A stretch of 64,000 nucleotides of DNA from Chitinophagales bacterium (GCA_021323755.1 JAJPKJ010000009.1:1-64000), one strand, 5' to 3'. Counted from the first letter of the stretch, positions 34,684-44,192 are shown. Numbers and translations: made by a program. The notes: generated by a model not told the origin, from the sequence alone.

Positions 34684-35958
34684 ATGCCCACAAAACGATT
34701 TTTATTTTTCGGTTTGATTATGATCTCCCTTACCGGATTCTCTCAAACTCCCGATTCAATTTATCTTACTTCCATCAAAACCCCACAATTATTTTTAAGA
34801 GGAAATCAATTGGCGTATCCTATTTTACCTTTAAACGGAAATGAACAGTTACAACTTAGTTTTGACGATATTGATGCGGATGTAAAAAACTATTATTACA
34901 CCTATCAATTGTGCAATGCTGACTGGACGGCTACACAATTGAGCGGCTTTGATTTTATAAAAGGGTTTTCGCAGGTTAATATTTCCAACTACAGATTATC
35001 TTCGGATGCGCTTGTCCGTTATACACACTATACCGCAATGATCCCTGATCAAAATTGCATCCCCTCTCGTTCAGGAAATTATATACTCAAAGTTTTTCTT
35101 GATGGCGATACCTCTAAAGTGGCATTAACGAGACGTTTTCTTGTCGTAGACAATCGCGTTAATGTTTCCCCGCAATTACTTCAACCTTATAATCCGCTCA
35201 TTTCCCGTTCTCATCAAAAACTCCAATTGAATATTAATACGCGGGAATTAAACATTATGGATCCTGCCCAACAAATCAAAGTGTGGATATTGCAAAATGA
35301 TCGCTGGGATAATGCCATTCATGATATTCCGCCAACTTTTTATTCCGGCAATACCGTTCAATATAACCGTGATGAAGATTTTGTCTTTCCGGGTGGAACA
35401 GAGTGGCGTTGGCTCGATCTGCGCAGCTTTCGTTATCAGAGTGACAGAATTCAACGTGCAGATTATTTAAAAGAAAGCACAACCATTTATGTAAAACCGG
35501 ATGTAGACAGGTCTCAACTGCCATATTTTTATTTCAAGGATTATAATGGCCATTTTTTTGTGCAGACAACGGAAAGCATTAATGCATATTGGCAGGGCGA
35601 TTATGCACGGGTTCGGTTTAGTTATGTTCCACCGAACAACAACCCCTTTCCTGATAAAGATGTTTATATCATCGGTCAGCTTACGGACTATTCTTATAAC
35701 GATTCTACGCACATGCAATTCAATGCTGAAAGAGGAATGTATGAAACGTATTTATATTTAAAGATGGGATATTACAATTACGATTTTGTAACGGTAGATA
35801 AGAACGATCCGCTAAAAAAACCTTCTTTCGAAATTACCGAAGGAAATCATAATGAAACTGAAAACGATTACACGATTCTCATTTACTATCGCTCCTTAAG
35901 CGGTCGTGCCGATGAGTTGGTTGGGATATCTACTTTGAACACAGTGACCGGAAAGTAA
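34684..35958 (+). CDS. Type IX secretion system plug protein (DUF5103)
   Basis: A 424-residue exported protein; signal MPTKRFLFFGLIMISLTGFSQ. Family patterns include SIYLTSIKTPQLFLRGNQLA, YTYQLCNADWTATQLSGFDF, VFLDGDTSKVALTRRF and TTESINAYWQGDYARVRF. Known as the periplasmic 'Plug' that closes the SprA translocon of T9SS when no substrate is loaded. A T9SS cargo-type protein is found at 51400-54186. Divergent from the FtsX-type permease. Confidence 0.88.
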   Translation: MPTKRFLFFGLIMISLTGFSQTPDSIYLTSIKTPQLFLRGNQLAYPILPLNGNEQLQLSFDDIDADVKNYYYTYQLCNADWTATQLSGFDFIKGFSQVNISNYRLSSDALVRYTHYTAMIPDQNCIPSRSGNYILKVFLDGDTSKVALTRRFLVVDNRVNVSPQLLQPYNPLISRSHQKLQLNINTRELNIMDPAQQIKVWILQNDRWDNAIHDIPPTFYSGNTVQYNRDEDFVFPGGTEWRWLDLRSFRYQSDRIQRADYLKESTTIYVKPDVDRSQLPYFYFKDYNGHFFVQTTESINAYWQGDYARVRFSYVPPNNNPFPDKDVYIIGQLTDYSYNDSTHMQFNAERGMYETYLYLKMGYYNYDFVTVDKNDPLKKPSFEITEGNHNETENDYTILIYYRSLSGRADELVGISTLNTVTGK

Positions 35959-35977
35959 AGGAGGCCTGATCGATCGA

Positions 35978-36355
35978 TTACTTCATGGTAAAGCTCGATT
36001 TGGGTAAATAGAAGACTGTTTTCTTACCATCTCCTGAAACAAAGCTCATTTTAGCAAAACTCCCTGTCGGGCCGAGATAAAGAATCTTATCTTCTGGTTT
36101 CATCTTTCCGGTATCAAAATAAGAGCCTAATGGACATTGATTATAATTGGCTCTGACATCACCAACATGTGAGGAAAAACAAATCATTTTTCTTGTCGCA
36201 TCATTAGCGAACTGGTAACCGAAAACTCTAAATTCTATTTTGAGGTTGCCCGGTATATAGAACTCTTTGGTTTTTTTATCGACGGTGCCGATGGCTTGTC
36301 CAAGGACTGAAGATGCAATAAGCAGGAACAGAACAAGAGAAATAATTTTGTTCAT
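35978..36355 (-). CDS. Small exported protein of unknown function
   Basis: A 125-residue protein from the ATG at 36355; signal MNKIISLVLFLLIASSVLGQ (an upstream in-frame ATG at 36379 adds an unneeded leader). The mature part of ~105 residues has FYIPGNLKIEFRVFGYQF, a CFSSHVGDVRANYNQC segment with two Cys that could pair, and Gly-rich turns. I do not recognise the family. Its 3' end meets the plug gene 19 bp away. Confidence 0.7.
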   Translation of the reverse strand: MNKIISLVLFLLIASSVLGQAIGTVDKKTKEFYIPGNLKIEFRVFGYQFANDATRKMICFSSHVGDVRANYNQCPLGSYFDTGKMKPEDKILYLGPTGSFAKMSFVSGDGKKTVFYLPKSSFTMK

Positions 36356-36524
36356 TTTGGTAAATTTTGAAGAGTTCACTTTTTATCGCGCAAGCTATAT
36401 GCCAATTATTGCTGAAAAAATGGATTTGCTCAACAATCGTATTTTATCAGTCAAGTGTTCGTAATTTCCGGAAAAGGTAATTGTATTGATGCCAAGTTCT
36501 TTCGGCTAACTTCGGTCTTTTTAT

Positions 36525-36532
36525 TATCTTTG
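36525..36532 (+). promoter_or_regulatory. -7 box of the SRP RNA gene (TATCTTTG)
   Basis: Perfect TAnnTTTG match 4 bp before the 5' end of the folded SRP RNA; the same TTATCTTTGCG precedes tRNA-Arg in this window. Confidence 0.7.
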
Positions 36533-36536
36533 CGGC

Positions 36537-36630
36537 GGCAAGTCTTATACGACCAGCTCCTGCTGAATCCCCCAGGGCCGGAAGGCAGCAAGGGTAGGTG
36601 GTCGTAGCGGTGCGATGTAAGTAACTTGCC
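36537..36630 (+). ncRNA. ffs: Bacterial small signal recognition particle RNA (4.5S type)
   Basis: The ends GGCAAGT and ACTTGCC pair, and inside lies the hallmark helix-8 sequence CAGGGCCGGAAGGCAGCAAG, which holds the asymmetric loop and GGAA tetraloop that bind Ffh. GACCA and TGGTC form the next helix. About 94 nt, followed at once by a run of seven T (terminator). It partners Ffh to target proteins to the membrane. It has its own -7 box and is followed 40 bp later by the transaldolase gene. Confidence 0.95.
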
Positions 36631-36669
36631 TTTTTTTATTAAATATTCATACTTAAATTTTATATAACA

Positions 36670-37326
36670 ATGAAATTCTTTATTGACACAGCGAATCTCG
36701 ACCAGATAAAAGAAGCGAATGATCTGGGAATTTTAGATGGCGTTACAACCAATCCAACGCTCATGGCCAAGGAAGGAATCAAAGGTGAAGAGGCGGTGAT
36801 GAAACATTATAAAACAATTTGTGAAACAGTAGTAAATGGTGATATCAGTGCAGAAGTAATTTCTACCGACTTTGATGGCATTATTGCGGAAGGGAAAAAA
36901 TTGGCGGCGATACACAAAAATATCGTCGTAAAAGTTCCAATGATAAAAGACGGGGTGAAAGCAATGAAATGGTTTACGGATAATGGGATCCGAACAAACT
37001 GCACCTTGGTATTTTCTGCAGGGCAGGCGATACTTGCCGCAAAAGCCGGCGCAGCTTATGTTTCACCATTTATTGGCCGAATTGATGACAGCAACTGGGA
37101 TGGCGTTGATCTCATCGCCCAGATCGCAGAAATTTATACCATACAGGGATTTGAAACAGAAATTCTCGCGGCTTCTATTCGCAGCTCATTGCACATTGTT
37201 AAATGCGCAGAAGCCGGTGCTGACGTATGTACATGCCCGTTAGAAGCGATCCTCGGTTTATTGAAACATCCTTTGACAGATATCGGACTGGCAAAATTCC
37301 TTGCCGATGCAAAAGCAGTCAGGTAA
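36670..37326 (+). CDS. fsa: Fructose-6-phosphate aldolase / small transaldolase (TalC-FSA family)
   Basis: A 218-residue class I aldolase. The N-terminus [17 protein letters not shown] and [13 protein letters not shown] are family hallmarks, and Lys88 in NIVVKVPM is the Schiff-base residue. [20 protein letters not shown] and SPFIGRIDD complete the barrel. Depending on residues near the active site, members act as transaldolase in the pentose phosphate pathway or as fructose-6-phosphate aldolase; sequence alone does not decide. A hairpin follows it. Confidence 0.92.
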   Translation: MKFFIDTANLDQIKEANDLGILDGVTTNPTLMAKEGIKGEEAVMKHYKTICETVVNGDISAEVISTDFDGIIAEGKKLAAIHKNIVVKVPMIKDGVKAMKWFTDNGIRTNCTLVFSAGQAILAAKAGAAYVSPFIGRIDDSNWDGVDLIAQIAEIYTIQGFETEILAASIRSSLHIVKCAEAGADVCTCPLEAILGLLKHPLTDIGLAKFLADAKAVR

Positions 37327-37344
37327 TTGTGTAACTTGGGATAT

Positions 37345-37383
37345 GAAAAGTGATAGATAAAAAGATGAATCATATCACTTTTC
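37345..37383 (+). terminator. Terminator-like hairpin after the transaldolase gene
   Basis: GAAAAGTGATA (37345-37355) pairs perfectly with TATCACTTTTC (37373-37383) around a 17-base loop. It lies 18 bp after the stop codon and 19 bp before the next start. The stem is AT-rich and only a weak T tract follows, so confidence is modest. Confidence 0.4.
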
Positions 37384-37402
37384 TCATCTTAGCCATATTA
37401 CT

Positions 37403-40231
37403 ATGACACGAACCCGATTTTTTTTACTTATTTATTTTCTATTTTTTAGCTTTCCTCTTTTTGCACAACAATTCGGTGGCAATCCGCCATCATTAAAATG
37501 GCGGCAAATCAATTCTGATACTGCAAGAATTATTTTCCCTTCTGGAATGGAAAAACAAGCGCAGCAGGTCGCATCCATTGTTTATGCACTGAGCAGAAAT
37601 ACGGTTCCTACCATCGGATCGGTCAAAAGAAAGGTGAATATCGTTTTTCAAAATCAAACGACCATCTCAAACGGATATGTGGCGCTGGCGCCGTTTCGCA
37701 GCGAATTTGAATTGACACCTGAACAAAATAGTTTCGACCTGGGTAGTTTGCCCTGGCATCAGCAACTCGCCATTCATGAATATCGCCATGTTGAGCAGTA
37801 TAATAATTTTCGGGTCGGTTTATCCAAGGCATTATTTTACGTATTTGGAGAAAGCGGTCAGGAATTGGGCAATAGCCTTGCCTTACCAAATTGGTTTTGG
37901 GAGGGAGATGCTGTTTTCCAGGAAACTTTAGTGAGCAAACAGGGTAGAGGAAGACTGCCTTATTTCTTTGACGGGTATCATTCATTGTGGGCATCAAATA
38001 AAAATTATTCGTACTTGAAATTGCGTAATGGTTCTCTGCGCGATTTCGTGCCGGATCATTATCCCCTGGGTTATATGATGGTCGCTTACGGACGAGAAAA
38101 ATTCGGTGACGATTTTTGGAGAAAAGTTGCACACGATGCCGCAGCTTTTAAGGGATTATTTTATCCTTTACAAACAGCGATCAAAAGATATTCGGGACTA
38201 TCTTTCCAACGATTCAGAGAGAGTGCATTTGATTTCTTCAAGAGACAGGTGAAGGAAAATGCCTTGATTGATTCTTCGGTCATATATGCCCGTGAGCATA
38301 AACATTTTGCAGCGAGCGAAGAATTTCCGCAGTTTGTGGATGATAATCATATCGTTTTCATGAACAGTACTTACAAAAAAATCCCAGCCTTTATCGTTTA
38401 TAACCTAAATACAGGAGAGAAAAAAAAAGTTTCTACCCGGGCAATTTCTCTTGATAATTATTTTTCCTACCATAATAGCAAAATTGTATACGCCGCCTAC
38501 GAATCAGACCTGCGTTGGAATTGGAGAGATTACAGCGTCATCAGATTGTTGGATATCAAAACAGGAGAGGATAGAAGACTCACTTTTCGATCAAGATATT
38601 TTGCGCCAGATATTTCCGAAAATGGCAAGCGTATTATCGCGGTTAATGTTACAGTGAATGGAGAATCACAATTACATATTCTTAATGGCGAAACCGGTGC
38701 ACTGGAATATGCTGTTCCAAATAAGGAACAATTATTTTATACCTATCCAAAGTTCTACGATGATCATCATGCAGTGAGCGCAGTGCGAAACCAAAACGGC
38801 GAAATGGCCCTGGGAATTTTTGATCTTCACGATGGAAGCGTGGTCTACGTCACACCGTTTAGTATGAACGTGATCGGCTTCCCTTCTGTGAAAGGGGACA
38901 CGATTTATTTCAGCGCAGCGCAAAAAAGTCAAGATCGTTTATATGCTTTTGCCAACAATAAATTGTACAGCATTTCATTTCCTTTTTCAGATTTGTCAAG
39001 CGGGAATTATCAGCTACAATCAGCCCATGGCAGATATGTATATACAACCTTTACTGCAGTAGGCTATAAAATGAATATTAAGGGTTCAGAAAAGGCAAAA
39101 TTCGATATTGTTTCAGTTGATGAATGGATAAAGGCTCCATCAGGTCAGGGAATCCACGCATTGGAGAGCAATTCTGCGGATCTTTTGAATAAGATCAATT
39201 TCAATGCTTATCCGGTTTCGCATTATTCCCAATCATTTCATTTGTTGAATTTCCATAGTCTTCGTCCATATGTTAACGATCCTGACTATAATTTTTCCTT
39301 AGTAAGCGAAAATGTTTTGAATACTTTGCAATCAGAATTATTTGTTGATTATAACCGTAACGAGAAATACAAACAGGTTGGCGCTGATGCAACGTACGCT
39401 CAGTTATTTCCATGGATAGATGCCGGTGCCAATTACACTTTCGACAGAAATGCCCTATACAACGATAAAAAAATATTTTGGAATGAGGCTCAGATAAGCG
39501 CAGGCATGAGTGTCCCGTTAACCATTTCTAAAGCGAAAACCACGACCAGCATCCAATTGGGAAGCGACGTAATCTATAACCAACGCTATTTTCAAGGAGC
39601 GTATAAAGATTCATTCGACAGTCGCGGCTTTGCTTATGTTAATCCTTTTATCAATTTTTATAACCAGGTCCAGCAAACGCAAATGCAGATATATCCAAGA
39701 TTTGCGCAAACACTTACCATCAGCTATAACCGGGCAATTTCTACATTCCAGGCAAATCAATTGCTTACCTCTGGCTATTTGTATTTACCAGGTATATTTT
39801 TAACCAATAACCTGGTATTGGCTGCGGCATTTCAACAGCATGACAGTTTGCATAATGTCAGTTTCTCAAACGGTTTTCCCTTTTCCCGTGGTTATAGTGC
39901 AGAGAATTTTTATCGGTTATATCGGTTTAGCGGAAACTATCATTTTCCGCTTGCCTATCCGGATTGGGGTCTTGCAGGAATAGTTTATTTTCTTAGGATT
40001 CGCGCAAATGTATTTTATGATTACACGCAAGCCCTGGATTATTTTGGTCATGTAAGATTTCAACAACGATATCGGTCGTTGGGGACAGAGCTTTTTTTCG
40101 ATACAAAATGGTGGAATGAATTACCGGTAAGTTTTGGCATTCGGTATAGTCGACTGCTGGATCCTGACTTTGAAGGGAGAGGACCGAATGAATGGGAATT
40201 CATTTTGCCGATCAATATATTGAGTAAATGA
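37403..40231 (+). CDS. Large outer-membrane protein with a gluzincin metallopeptidase-like domain, propeller and barrel
   Basis: A 942-residue exported protein; signal peptide ends near SFPLFAQ. Residues ~30-280 contain a zinc-peptidase signature: HEYRH at 125-129 (HExxH) and the third-ligand Glu167 in WFWEGDAVFQE, an HExxH...E gluzincin layout. Residues ~280-600 hold WD40/TolB-like propeller repeats (RRLTFRSRYFAPDISENGKR and similar). The remaining ~330 residues are strand-rich and aromatic, typical of an outer-membrane barrel, ending in FILPINILSK. The combination suggests a surface or periplasmic protease on an outer-membrane anchor, but activity is unproven. The family appears uncharacterised. 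Confidence 0.75.
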   Translation: MTRTRFFLLIYFLFFSFPLFAQQFGGNPPSLKWRQINSDTARIIFPSGMEKQAQQVASIVYALSRNTVPTIGSVKRKVNIVFQNQTTISNGYVALAPFRSEFELTPEQNSFDLGSLPWHQQLAIHEYRHVEQYNNFRVGLSKALFYVFGESGQELGNSLALPNWFWEGDAVFQETLVSKQGRGRLPYFFDGYHSLWASNKNYSYLKLRNGSLRDFVPDHYPLGYMMVAYGREKFGDDFWRKVAHDAAAFKGLFYPLQTAIKRYSGLSFQRFRESAFDFFKRQVKENALIDSSVIYAREHKHFAASEEFPQFVDDNHIVFMNSTYKKIPAFIVYNLNTGEKKKVSTRAISLDNYFSYHNSKIVYAAYESDLRWNWRDYSVIRLLDIKTGEDRRLTFRSRYFAPDISENGKRIIAVNVTVNGESQLHILNGETGALEYAVPNKEQLFYTYPKFYDDHHAVSAVRNQNGEMALGIFDLHDGSVVYVTPFSMNVIGFPSVKGDTIYFSAAQKSQDRLYAFANNKLYSISFPFSDLSSGNYQLQSAHGRYVYTTFTAVGYKMNIKGSEKAKFDIVSVDEWIKAPSGQGIHALESNSADLLNKINFNAYPVSHYSQSFHLLNFHSLRPYVNDPDYNFSLVSENVLNTLQSELFVDYNRNEKYKQVGADATYAQLFPWIDAGANYTFDRNALYNDKKIFWNEAQISAGMSVPLTISKAKTTTSIQLGSDVIYNQRYFQGAYKDSFDSRGFAYVNPFINFYNQVQQTQMQIYPRFAQTLTISYNRAISTFQANQLLTSGYLYLPGIFLTNNLVLAAAFQQHDSLHNVSFSNGFPFSRGYSAENFYRLYRFSGNYHFPLAYPDWGLAGIVYFLRIRANVFYDYTQALDYFGHVRFQQRYRSLGTELFFDTKWWNELPVSFGIRYSRLLDPDFEGRGPNEWEFILPINILSK

Positions 40232-40278
40232 AAACGGAATGGCAACGGGTGAGTTGTAAGTAAGAATAATGATCATTT

Positions 40279-40893
40279 TCAATTCAACATCATCAAATTC
40301 TTATGCGTTTGTTTCTTTTGCCACCATTGATTGATCTTATATGAAATCCACGCACTTCCTGAGCCAACAATTGCCCCTGCTAAAACATCACTCGGATAAT
40401 GGACGCCAAGATACATTCTTGAAAAGCCAACCGTGCCTGCCCAAAGAAAAGAAGGGGCAATAACATACCATTTTGGAAATGCGAGACTGATCGCTGTTGC
40501 CGTAGAAAACGCAATTGATGTATGTCCTGATGGAAATGAAGGGCTGCCTAAATCGCTTGCCGGGATTATCAATGAATCTCTCGTTGAAGGCCGGGCGCGA
40601 TTAACAATATACTTCAATCCTTCGGTCAGAACTGTTGCAACCACCAGGCTTCCGGCAATAACGTAAGATTTTTGTTTTGTCTGTTTATTGTTCTGTGCAG
40701 CCCCGATTATAAATATTGTAACGGGTGTTGCAACGGAGATATAGCTTGTAGTGTTTGATATGCCTTGCATAAAATGCGTCATGCCGGGCGTCCTGTTCTT
40801 ACTTAAGGATTCCAGTATCCGTTGTTCAAAATTTTGTGCGCAGGAAAATGAAGCGACAAATGAAAATAAAACGATTATAAAAATATTTTTCAA
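40279..40893 (-). CDS. PAP2-family phosphatase (membrane, exported)
   Basis: A 204-residue protein. The three acid-phosphatase motifs are complete: KYIVNRARPS, SFPSGHTS and SRMYLGVHYPSDVLAG, with the catalytic His in the last two. After a signal-like N-terminus (ending FSCAQ), about five helices follow. It probably dephosphorylates undecaprenyl pyrophosphate or phosphatidic-type lipids at the periplasmic face. The start is TTG at 40893, 7 bp after the valS stop, so it is likely the second gene of a valS operon. Confidence 0.88.
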   Translation of the reverse strand: MKNIFIIVLFSFVASFSCAQNFEQRILESLSKNRTPGMTHFMQGISNTTSYISVATPVTIFIIGAAQNNKQTKQKSYVIAGSLVVATVLTEGLKYIVNRARPSTRDSLIIPASDLGSPSFPSGHTSIAFSTATAISLAFPKWYVIAPSFLWAGTVGFSRMYLGVHYPSDVLAGAIVGSGSAWISYKINQWWQKKQTHKNLMMLN

Positions 40894-40900
40894 AAGATTA

Positions 40901-43528
40901 TTATTGAAGATTAGCCAGACTTTCCTCTAGCGCCTTTATTTTAGCTTCTGCATCAGTTTTCTTTTTTTCTTCCAGTGCGATTACATCTGGTTTTGCATTT
41001 TGCACAAAGCGCTCGTTGTTGAGTTTTTTTAATACTGCATTGAGAAACCCTTTTTGATATTCGATGTTTTTTAACAGATCATCTTTTTGTGCTGAAGTCT
41101 CAACTTTGTTTTCTGATTCAATATAAAATTTGTCTTCGCCAATCAACAAACTCATTAATCCTTCTGATGGACTTTCAACATATGCGACTTTTGCCGCCTT
41201 AATGCTTTTCCTAAAGATATCGGTCATATAAATCTGCCGTTGCTTGGTCAGCCAAACATTAAATGATTTCAGATTGAATTTGATTCTTAACTCTCTCATT
41301 TCTGTAATTGCCTTTCTCAAGGCTGCGCCTTCTTCAATGATCCTATAATTAATTTTTCCGACCTCACCCGATTGCCTGATGCATAAATCATCGCTTCGCT
41401 CTCTTAATATATGATAGATATCTTCAGTAATAAAGGGCATGAATGGATGAAGCAATTGCAATAATTCTTCAAAAAGATAAATTGTCTTTTCGTAAATGCT
41501 TCTATCCATGGGTTCTTGAAATTCCGGCTTGATCCATTCCAGATACCAACTGCAGAAATCATCCCATATTAATGAGTAAATTGTTTTTAGTGCCTCACTG
41601 AGCTTAAAATCCTTGTATAAGGCATCAACCTGAATTTTTGCTTCGTTCAGCCTGTTTTCAAACCAATCAACTGCAAAACCTTCATCCGATTGCTTGGCAC
41701 CCGTTTCCAGCTTTCCTTCCCACATTTTTACCAGCTTCAGCGCATTCCAAATCTTATTATTGAAATTTCTTCCCTGCTCCAGGGCGGCTTCATCAAATAA
41801 TAGATCATTGCCGGCAGGAGAGGAGATCATGATACCGAAGCGAACCGCGTCTGCACCATATTTTTCAATCAATTCCAATAAGTCAGGTGAATTACCCAGA
41901 CTCTTACTCATTTTTCTCCCCAGTTTATCGCGAACCATTCCGGTGAAATAAACATCGCTAAATGGTTTTTGATTTTTAAATTCATAACCCGCCATGATCA
42001 TCCTGGCTACCCAAAAGAAAATGATATCCTGTCCTGTAACCAGAACTGCAGTAGGGTAGTAATAATTGATGTCGGGATTATTCGGTTCTGTTATGCCTTT
42101 AAAGACTTCCAATGGCCATAGCCAGGAAGAAAACCAGGTGTCGAGCACGTCTTCGTCCTGAGTAATCTCCAAGCCATCAGCGTTAAGCAGTGAACCTTCT
42201 TTGCACGCGGCTTCCTTTGTTTCTCCCACATATACATTACCGTTAGCATCATACCATGCGGGGATCTGTTGCCCCCACCATAACTGACGTGAGATGCACC
42301 AGTCTTTTACATTTTCAAGCCAGTATTTGTATGTATTTATAAATTTCTCTTCGGGATGAATCTTAATATCCCCATCAACAACCGCTTTTAAAGCAGGTTG
42401 GGCAAGTTCCTTCATCTTGACAAACCATTGTGTTGAAATTCTGGGCTCAACGATTGCGTTGGTGCGTTGCGAAAAACCAATTCTTGTCTGATAGTCTTCT
42501 TCCTTGATCAATAACCCTTCGGCGTTCAATTGTGCTACAGCTTTTTTTCTTGCCTCAAAACGGTCCAGCCCGACAAATACTTCCGCAGCTTTGCTTAATG
42601 TACCATCATCATTTAATGTATCAATTACAGGAAGATTATATTTTATTCCAAGGTTGTAATCGTTAATATCATGTGCGGGTGTAATTTTTAACGCGCCAGT
42701 TCCAAAATTCATGTCAACATAATCATCGAAAATAACCGGCACTTTCCGATCGACTAAAGGAACAATTACTTTTTTGTTTTTCAAATGCCCATATCGCTGA
42801 TCATTGGGGTTAACACATACCGCGGTGTCACCCATTATGGTTTCCGGCCGTTGCGTTGCGATTACGATATATTCGTTTGAATTTGAAAGATCGGAGTCAG
42901 CAGGACTGTCAGCTATCTTATATTTTACATAATACAATTTCCCCTGCACTTCCTTGTATTCAACTTCTTCATCGCTAAGCGCGGTTTTTGCAGATGGGTC
43001 CCAATTAATCATTCTTGCTCCACGATAGATCAATCCTTTCTTATACAGATCGACAAAGACTTTCATCACTGCTTTATAATAATGCTCATCCATCGTAAAA
43101 GTGACCTTGTCCCAATCAACACTGCATCCCAACCGTTCGATCTGGTTGTAAATAATATTGCCGTATTTTTCTTTCCATTCAAAAGCATATTTCAAAAATT
43201 CTTCGCGTGTTAAATCATTTTTGTCGATCCCTTTTTCTTTAAGCATGTTCACCACTCTTGCCTCTGTGGCAATGGATGCGTGGTCGCTTCCGGGAACCCA
43301 GCATACATTGAAGCCATTCATTCTTGCCTTGCGGGCAAGAATGTCCTGCACCGTTTCATTCAGTGTATGACCCATGTGCAAAACACCCGTTACATTTGGG
43401 GGAGGAATGACGATGGTAAATGGTTTTTTATTTTGGTCAGGCTCGCTTTTAAAATACCCTTTCTCAAGCCAGTGTTTATACCATTTTTCTTCTGTTGTTG
43501 CAGGATTGTAATGTTTACTTAATTCCAT
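40901..43528 (-). CDS. valS: Valyl-tRNA synthetase
   Basis: Charges tRNA-Val. The 875-residue class I synthetase has PPPNVTGVLHMGHTL (HIGH motif) near residue 50, a CP1 editing domain (ATQRPETIMGDTAV), GRKMSKSLGN (KMSKS) near residue 530, an anticodon-binding domain and a C-terminal coiled coil (ALEEKKKTDAEAKIKALEES). Length is normal. It starts at an ATG with no obvious operon partner upstream; PAP2 follows downstream. Confidence 0.97.
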   Translation of the reverse strand: MELSKHYNPATTEEKWYKHWLEKGYFKSEPDQNKKPFTIVIPPPNVTGVLHMGHTLNETVQDILARKARMNGFNVCWVPGSDHASIATEARVVNMLKEKGIDKNDLTREEFLKYAFEWKEKYGNIIYNQIERLGCSVDWDKVTFTMDEHYYKAVMKVFVDLYKKGLIYRGARMINWDPSAKTALSDEEVEYKEVQGKLYYVKYKIADSPADSDLSNSNEYIVIATQRPETIMGDTAVCVNPNDQRYGHLKNKKVIVPLVDRKVPVIFDDYVDMNFGTGALKITPAHDINDYNLGIKYNLPVIDTLNDDGTLSKAAEVFVGLDRFEARKKAVAQLNAEGLLIKEEDYQTRIGFSQRTNAIVEPRISTQWFVKMKELAQPALKAVVDGDIKIHPEEKFINTYKYWLENVKDWCISRQLWWGQQIPAWYDANGNVYVGETKEAACKEGSLLNADGLEITQDEDVLDTWFSSWLWPLEVFKGITEPNNPDINYYYPTAVLVTGQDIIFFWVARMIMAGYEFKNQKPFSDVYFTGMVRDKLGRKMSKSLGNSPDLLELIEKYGADAVRFGIMISSPAGNDLLFDEAALEQGRNFNNKIWNALKLVKMWEGKLETGAKQSDEGFAVDWFENRLNEAKIQVDALYKDFKLSEALKTIYSLIWDDFCSWYLEWIKPEFQEPMDRSIYEKTIYLFEELLQLLHPFMPFITEDIYHILRERSDDLCIRQSGEVGKINYRIIEEGAALRKAITEMRELRIKFNLKSFNVWLTKQRQIYMTDIFRKSIKAAKVAYVESPSEGLMSLLIGEDKFYIESENKVETSAQKDDLLKNIEYQKGFLNAVLKKLNNERFVQNAKPDVIALEEKKKTDAEAKIKALEESLANLQ

Positions 43529-43639
43529 TTTTATTGAAAAATTCGATTGCGAAATTTAATGGACTGCAAAGGTATGAATAAATGATGGAGTGAATAAGCC
43601 ACGAAGTGCATTGATGATGTTCCAAAATAACCGCAAAAA

Positions 43640-43661
43640 AAATTCCCCGAAAGGGGAATTT
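43640..43661 (-). terminator. Strong minus-strand terminator
   Basis: AAATTCCCC (43640-43648) and GGGGAATTT (43653-43661) form a perfect 9-bp stem with a 4-base loop; on the minus strand a run of eight T follows. It ends the transcript carrying the small membrane peptide gene at 43755-43868 and stands between it and valS. Confidence 0.8.
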
Positions 43662-43754
43662 AAAATGTTTTGATTTGTTGCTAAAAAATCTGATAATCGA
43701 GAGTAAAATTTAATCTCAATAAACTAAAATTTTAAACGTGACAAAATAAAACTC

Positions 43755-43868
43755 TTATGCAAACCAATACAGGTAAGATAAAAGCATTACTAAACCTAGA
43801 AAACCTCCTGCTATTAAAGCAGTTTTTGCTGTTTCTCCGAGGTGCCAATGATTCATTTCCTTTTTCAT
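43755..43868 (-). CDS. 37-residue single-span membrane peptide A
   Basis: A complete small gene: ATG at 43868, TAA at 43755, 37 residues. It begins with a basic, polar segment (MKKEMNHWHLGETAKT) and continues with one hydrophobic helix (ALIAGGFLGLVMLLSYLYWF). It ends without further extension and is followed about 95 bp downstream by a strong terminator on the same strand. The next gene upstream on this strand is another 37-residue membrane peptide. The His-Trp-His near the N-terminus is notable. No family is recognised; the function is unknown. The shape recalls small subunits that assist respiratory or membrane complexes, which is only an analogy. Confidence 0.6.
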   Translation of the reverse strand: MKKEMNHWHLGETAKTALIAGGFLGLVMLLSYLYWFA

Positions 43869-44012
43869 AACGAAAATTTTAAAGTGAAACCATGTTAGTT
43901 AATAGGGCTTCAAAAGGACGGAATGGATCAGAGAATAACTTAGTTTTTCCTACGATTTTAGAAGAGATTTCCGAACTGTAGTTAAGAGACGATCAAAAAA
44001 TGATGAATTACA

Positions 44013-44037
44013 CCAGAACAAATATAATATATTCTGG
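44013..44037. other. Inverted repeat between the two small peptide genes
   Basis: CCAGAA and TTCTGG frame a 13-base A/T loop, a near-palindrome of 25 bases. It lies 42 bp after the stop of peptide B (minus strand) and T-rich DNA follows on that strand. It could be a weak terminator, an RNA processing hairpin or a binding site. Confidence 0.3.
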
Positions 44038-44078
44038 CATAAAATCAAAAAAAAATTGATCTTTAAAACTACTGATTA

Positions 44079-44192
44079 TCAAGACATTGTAAAAACATAA
44101 GCAAACATCAATACAGCGAAGAAATAAATGATCACGGTAAGTGTTGCCAATGTGTTCTTCTTCAAAGAAGCTAATGCGTAATTTTTTTTCAT
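44079..44192 (-). CDS. 37-residue single-span membrane peptide B
   Basis: ATG at 44192, TGA at 44079, again exactly 37 residues. A basic N-terminus (MKKNYALASLKKNTLAT) precedes one hydrophobic helix (LTVIIYFFAVLMFAYVFTM). Same length, same 'basic head, single helix, short tail' plan and same strand as peptide A 210 bp downstream, so the two may be distant paralogues or a functional pair. No family recognised. A 62-residue frame over the same bases (starting at 44196) is in another register and has no membrane plan, so I prefer this frame. Confidence 0.55.
   Translation of the reverse strand: MKKNYALASLKKNTLATLTVIIYFFAVLMFAYVFTMS

Noticed and set aside
37623-38132. A 169-codon frame on the minus strand inside the metallopeptidase-like gene.
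   Set aside because: It is antisense to a well-supported gene and shows no motif or signal; length alone is expected in such DNA.
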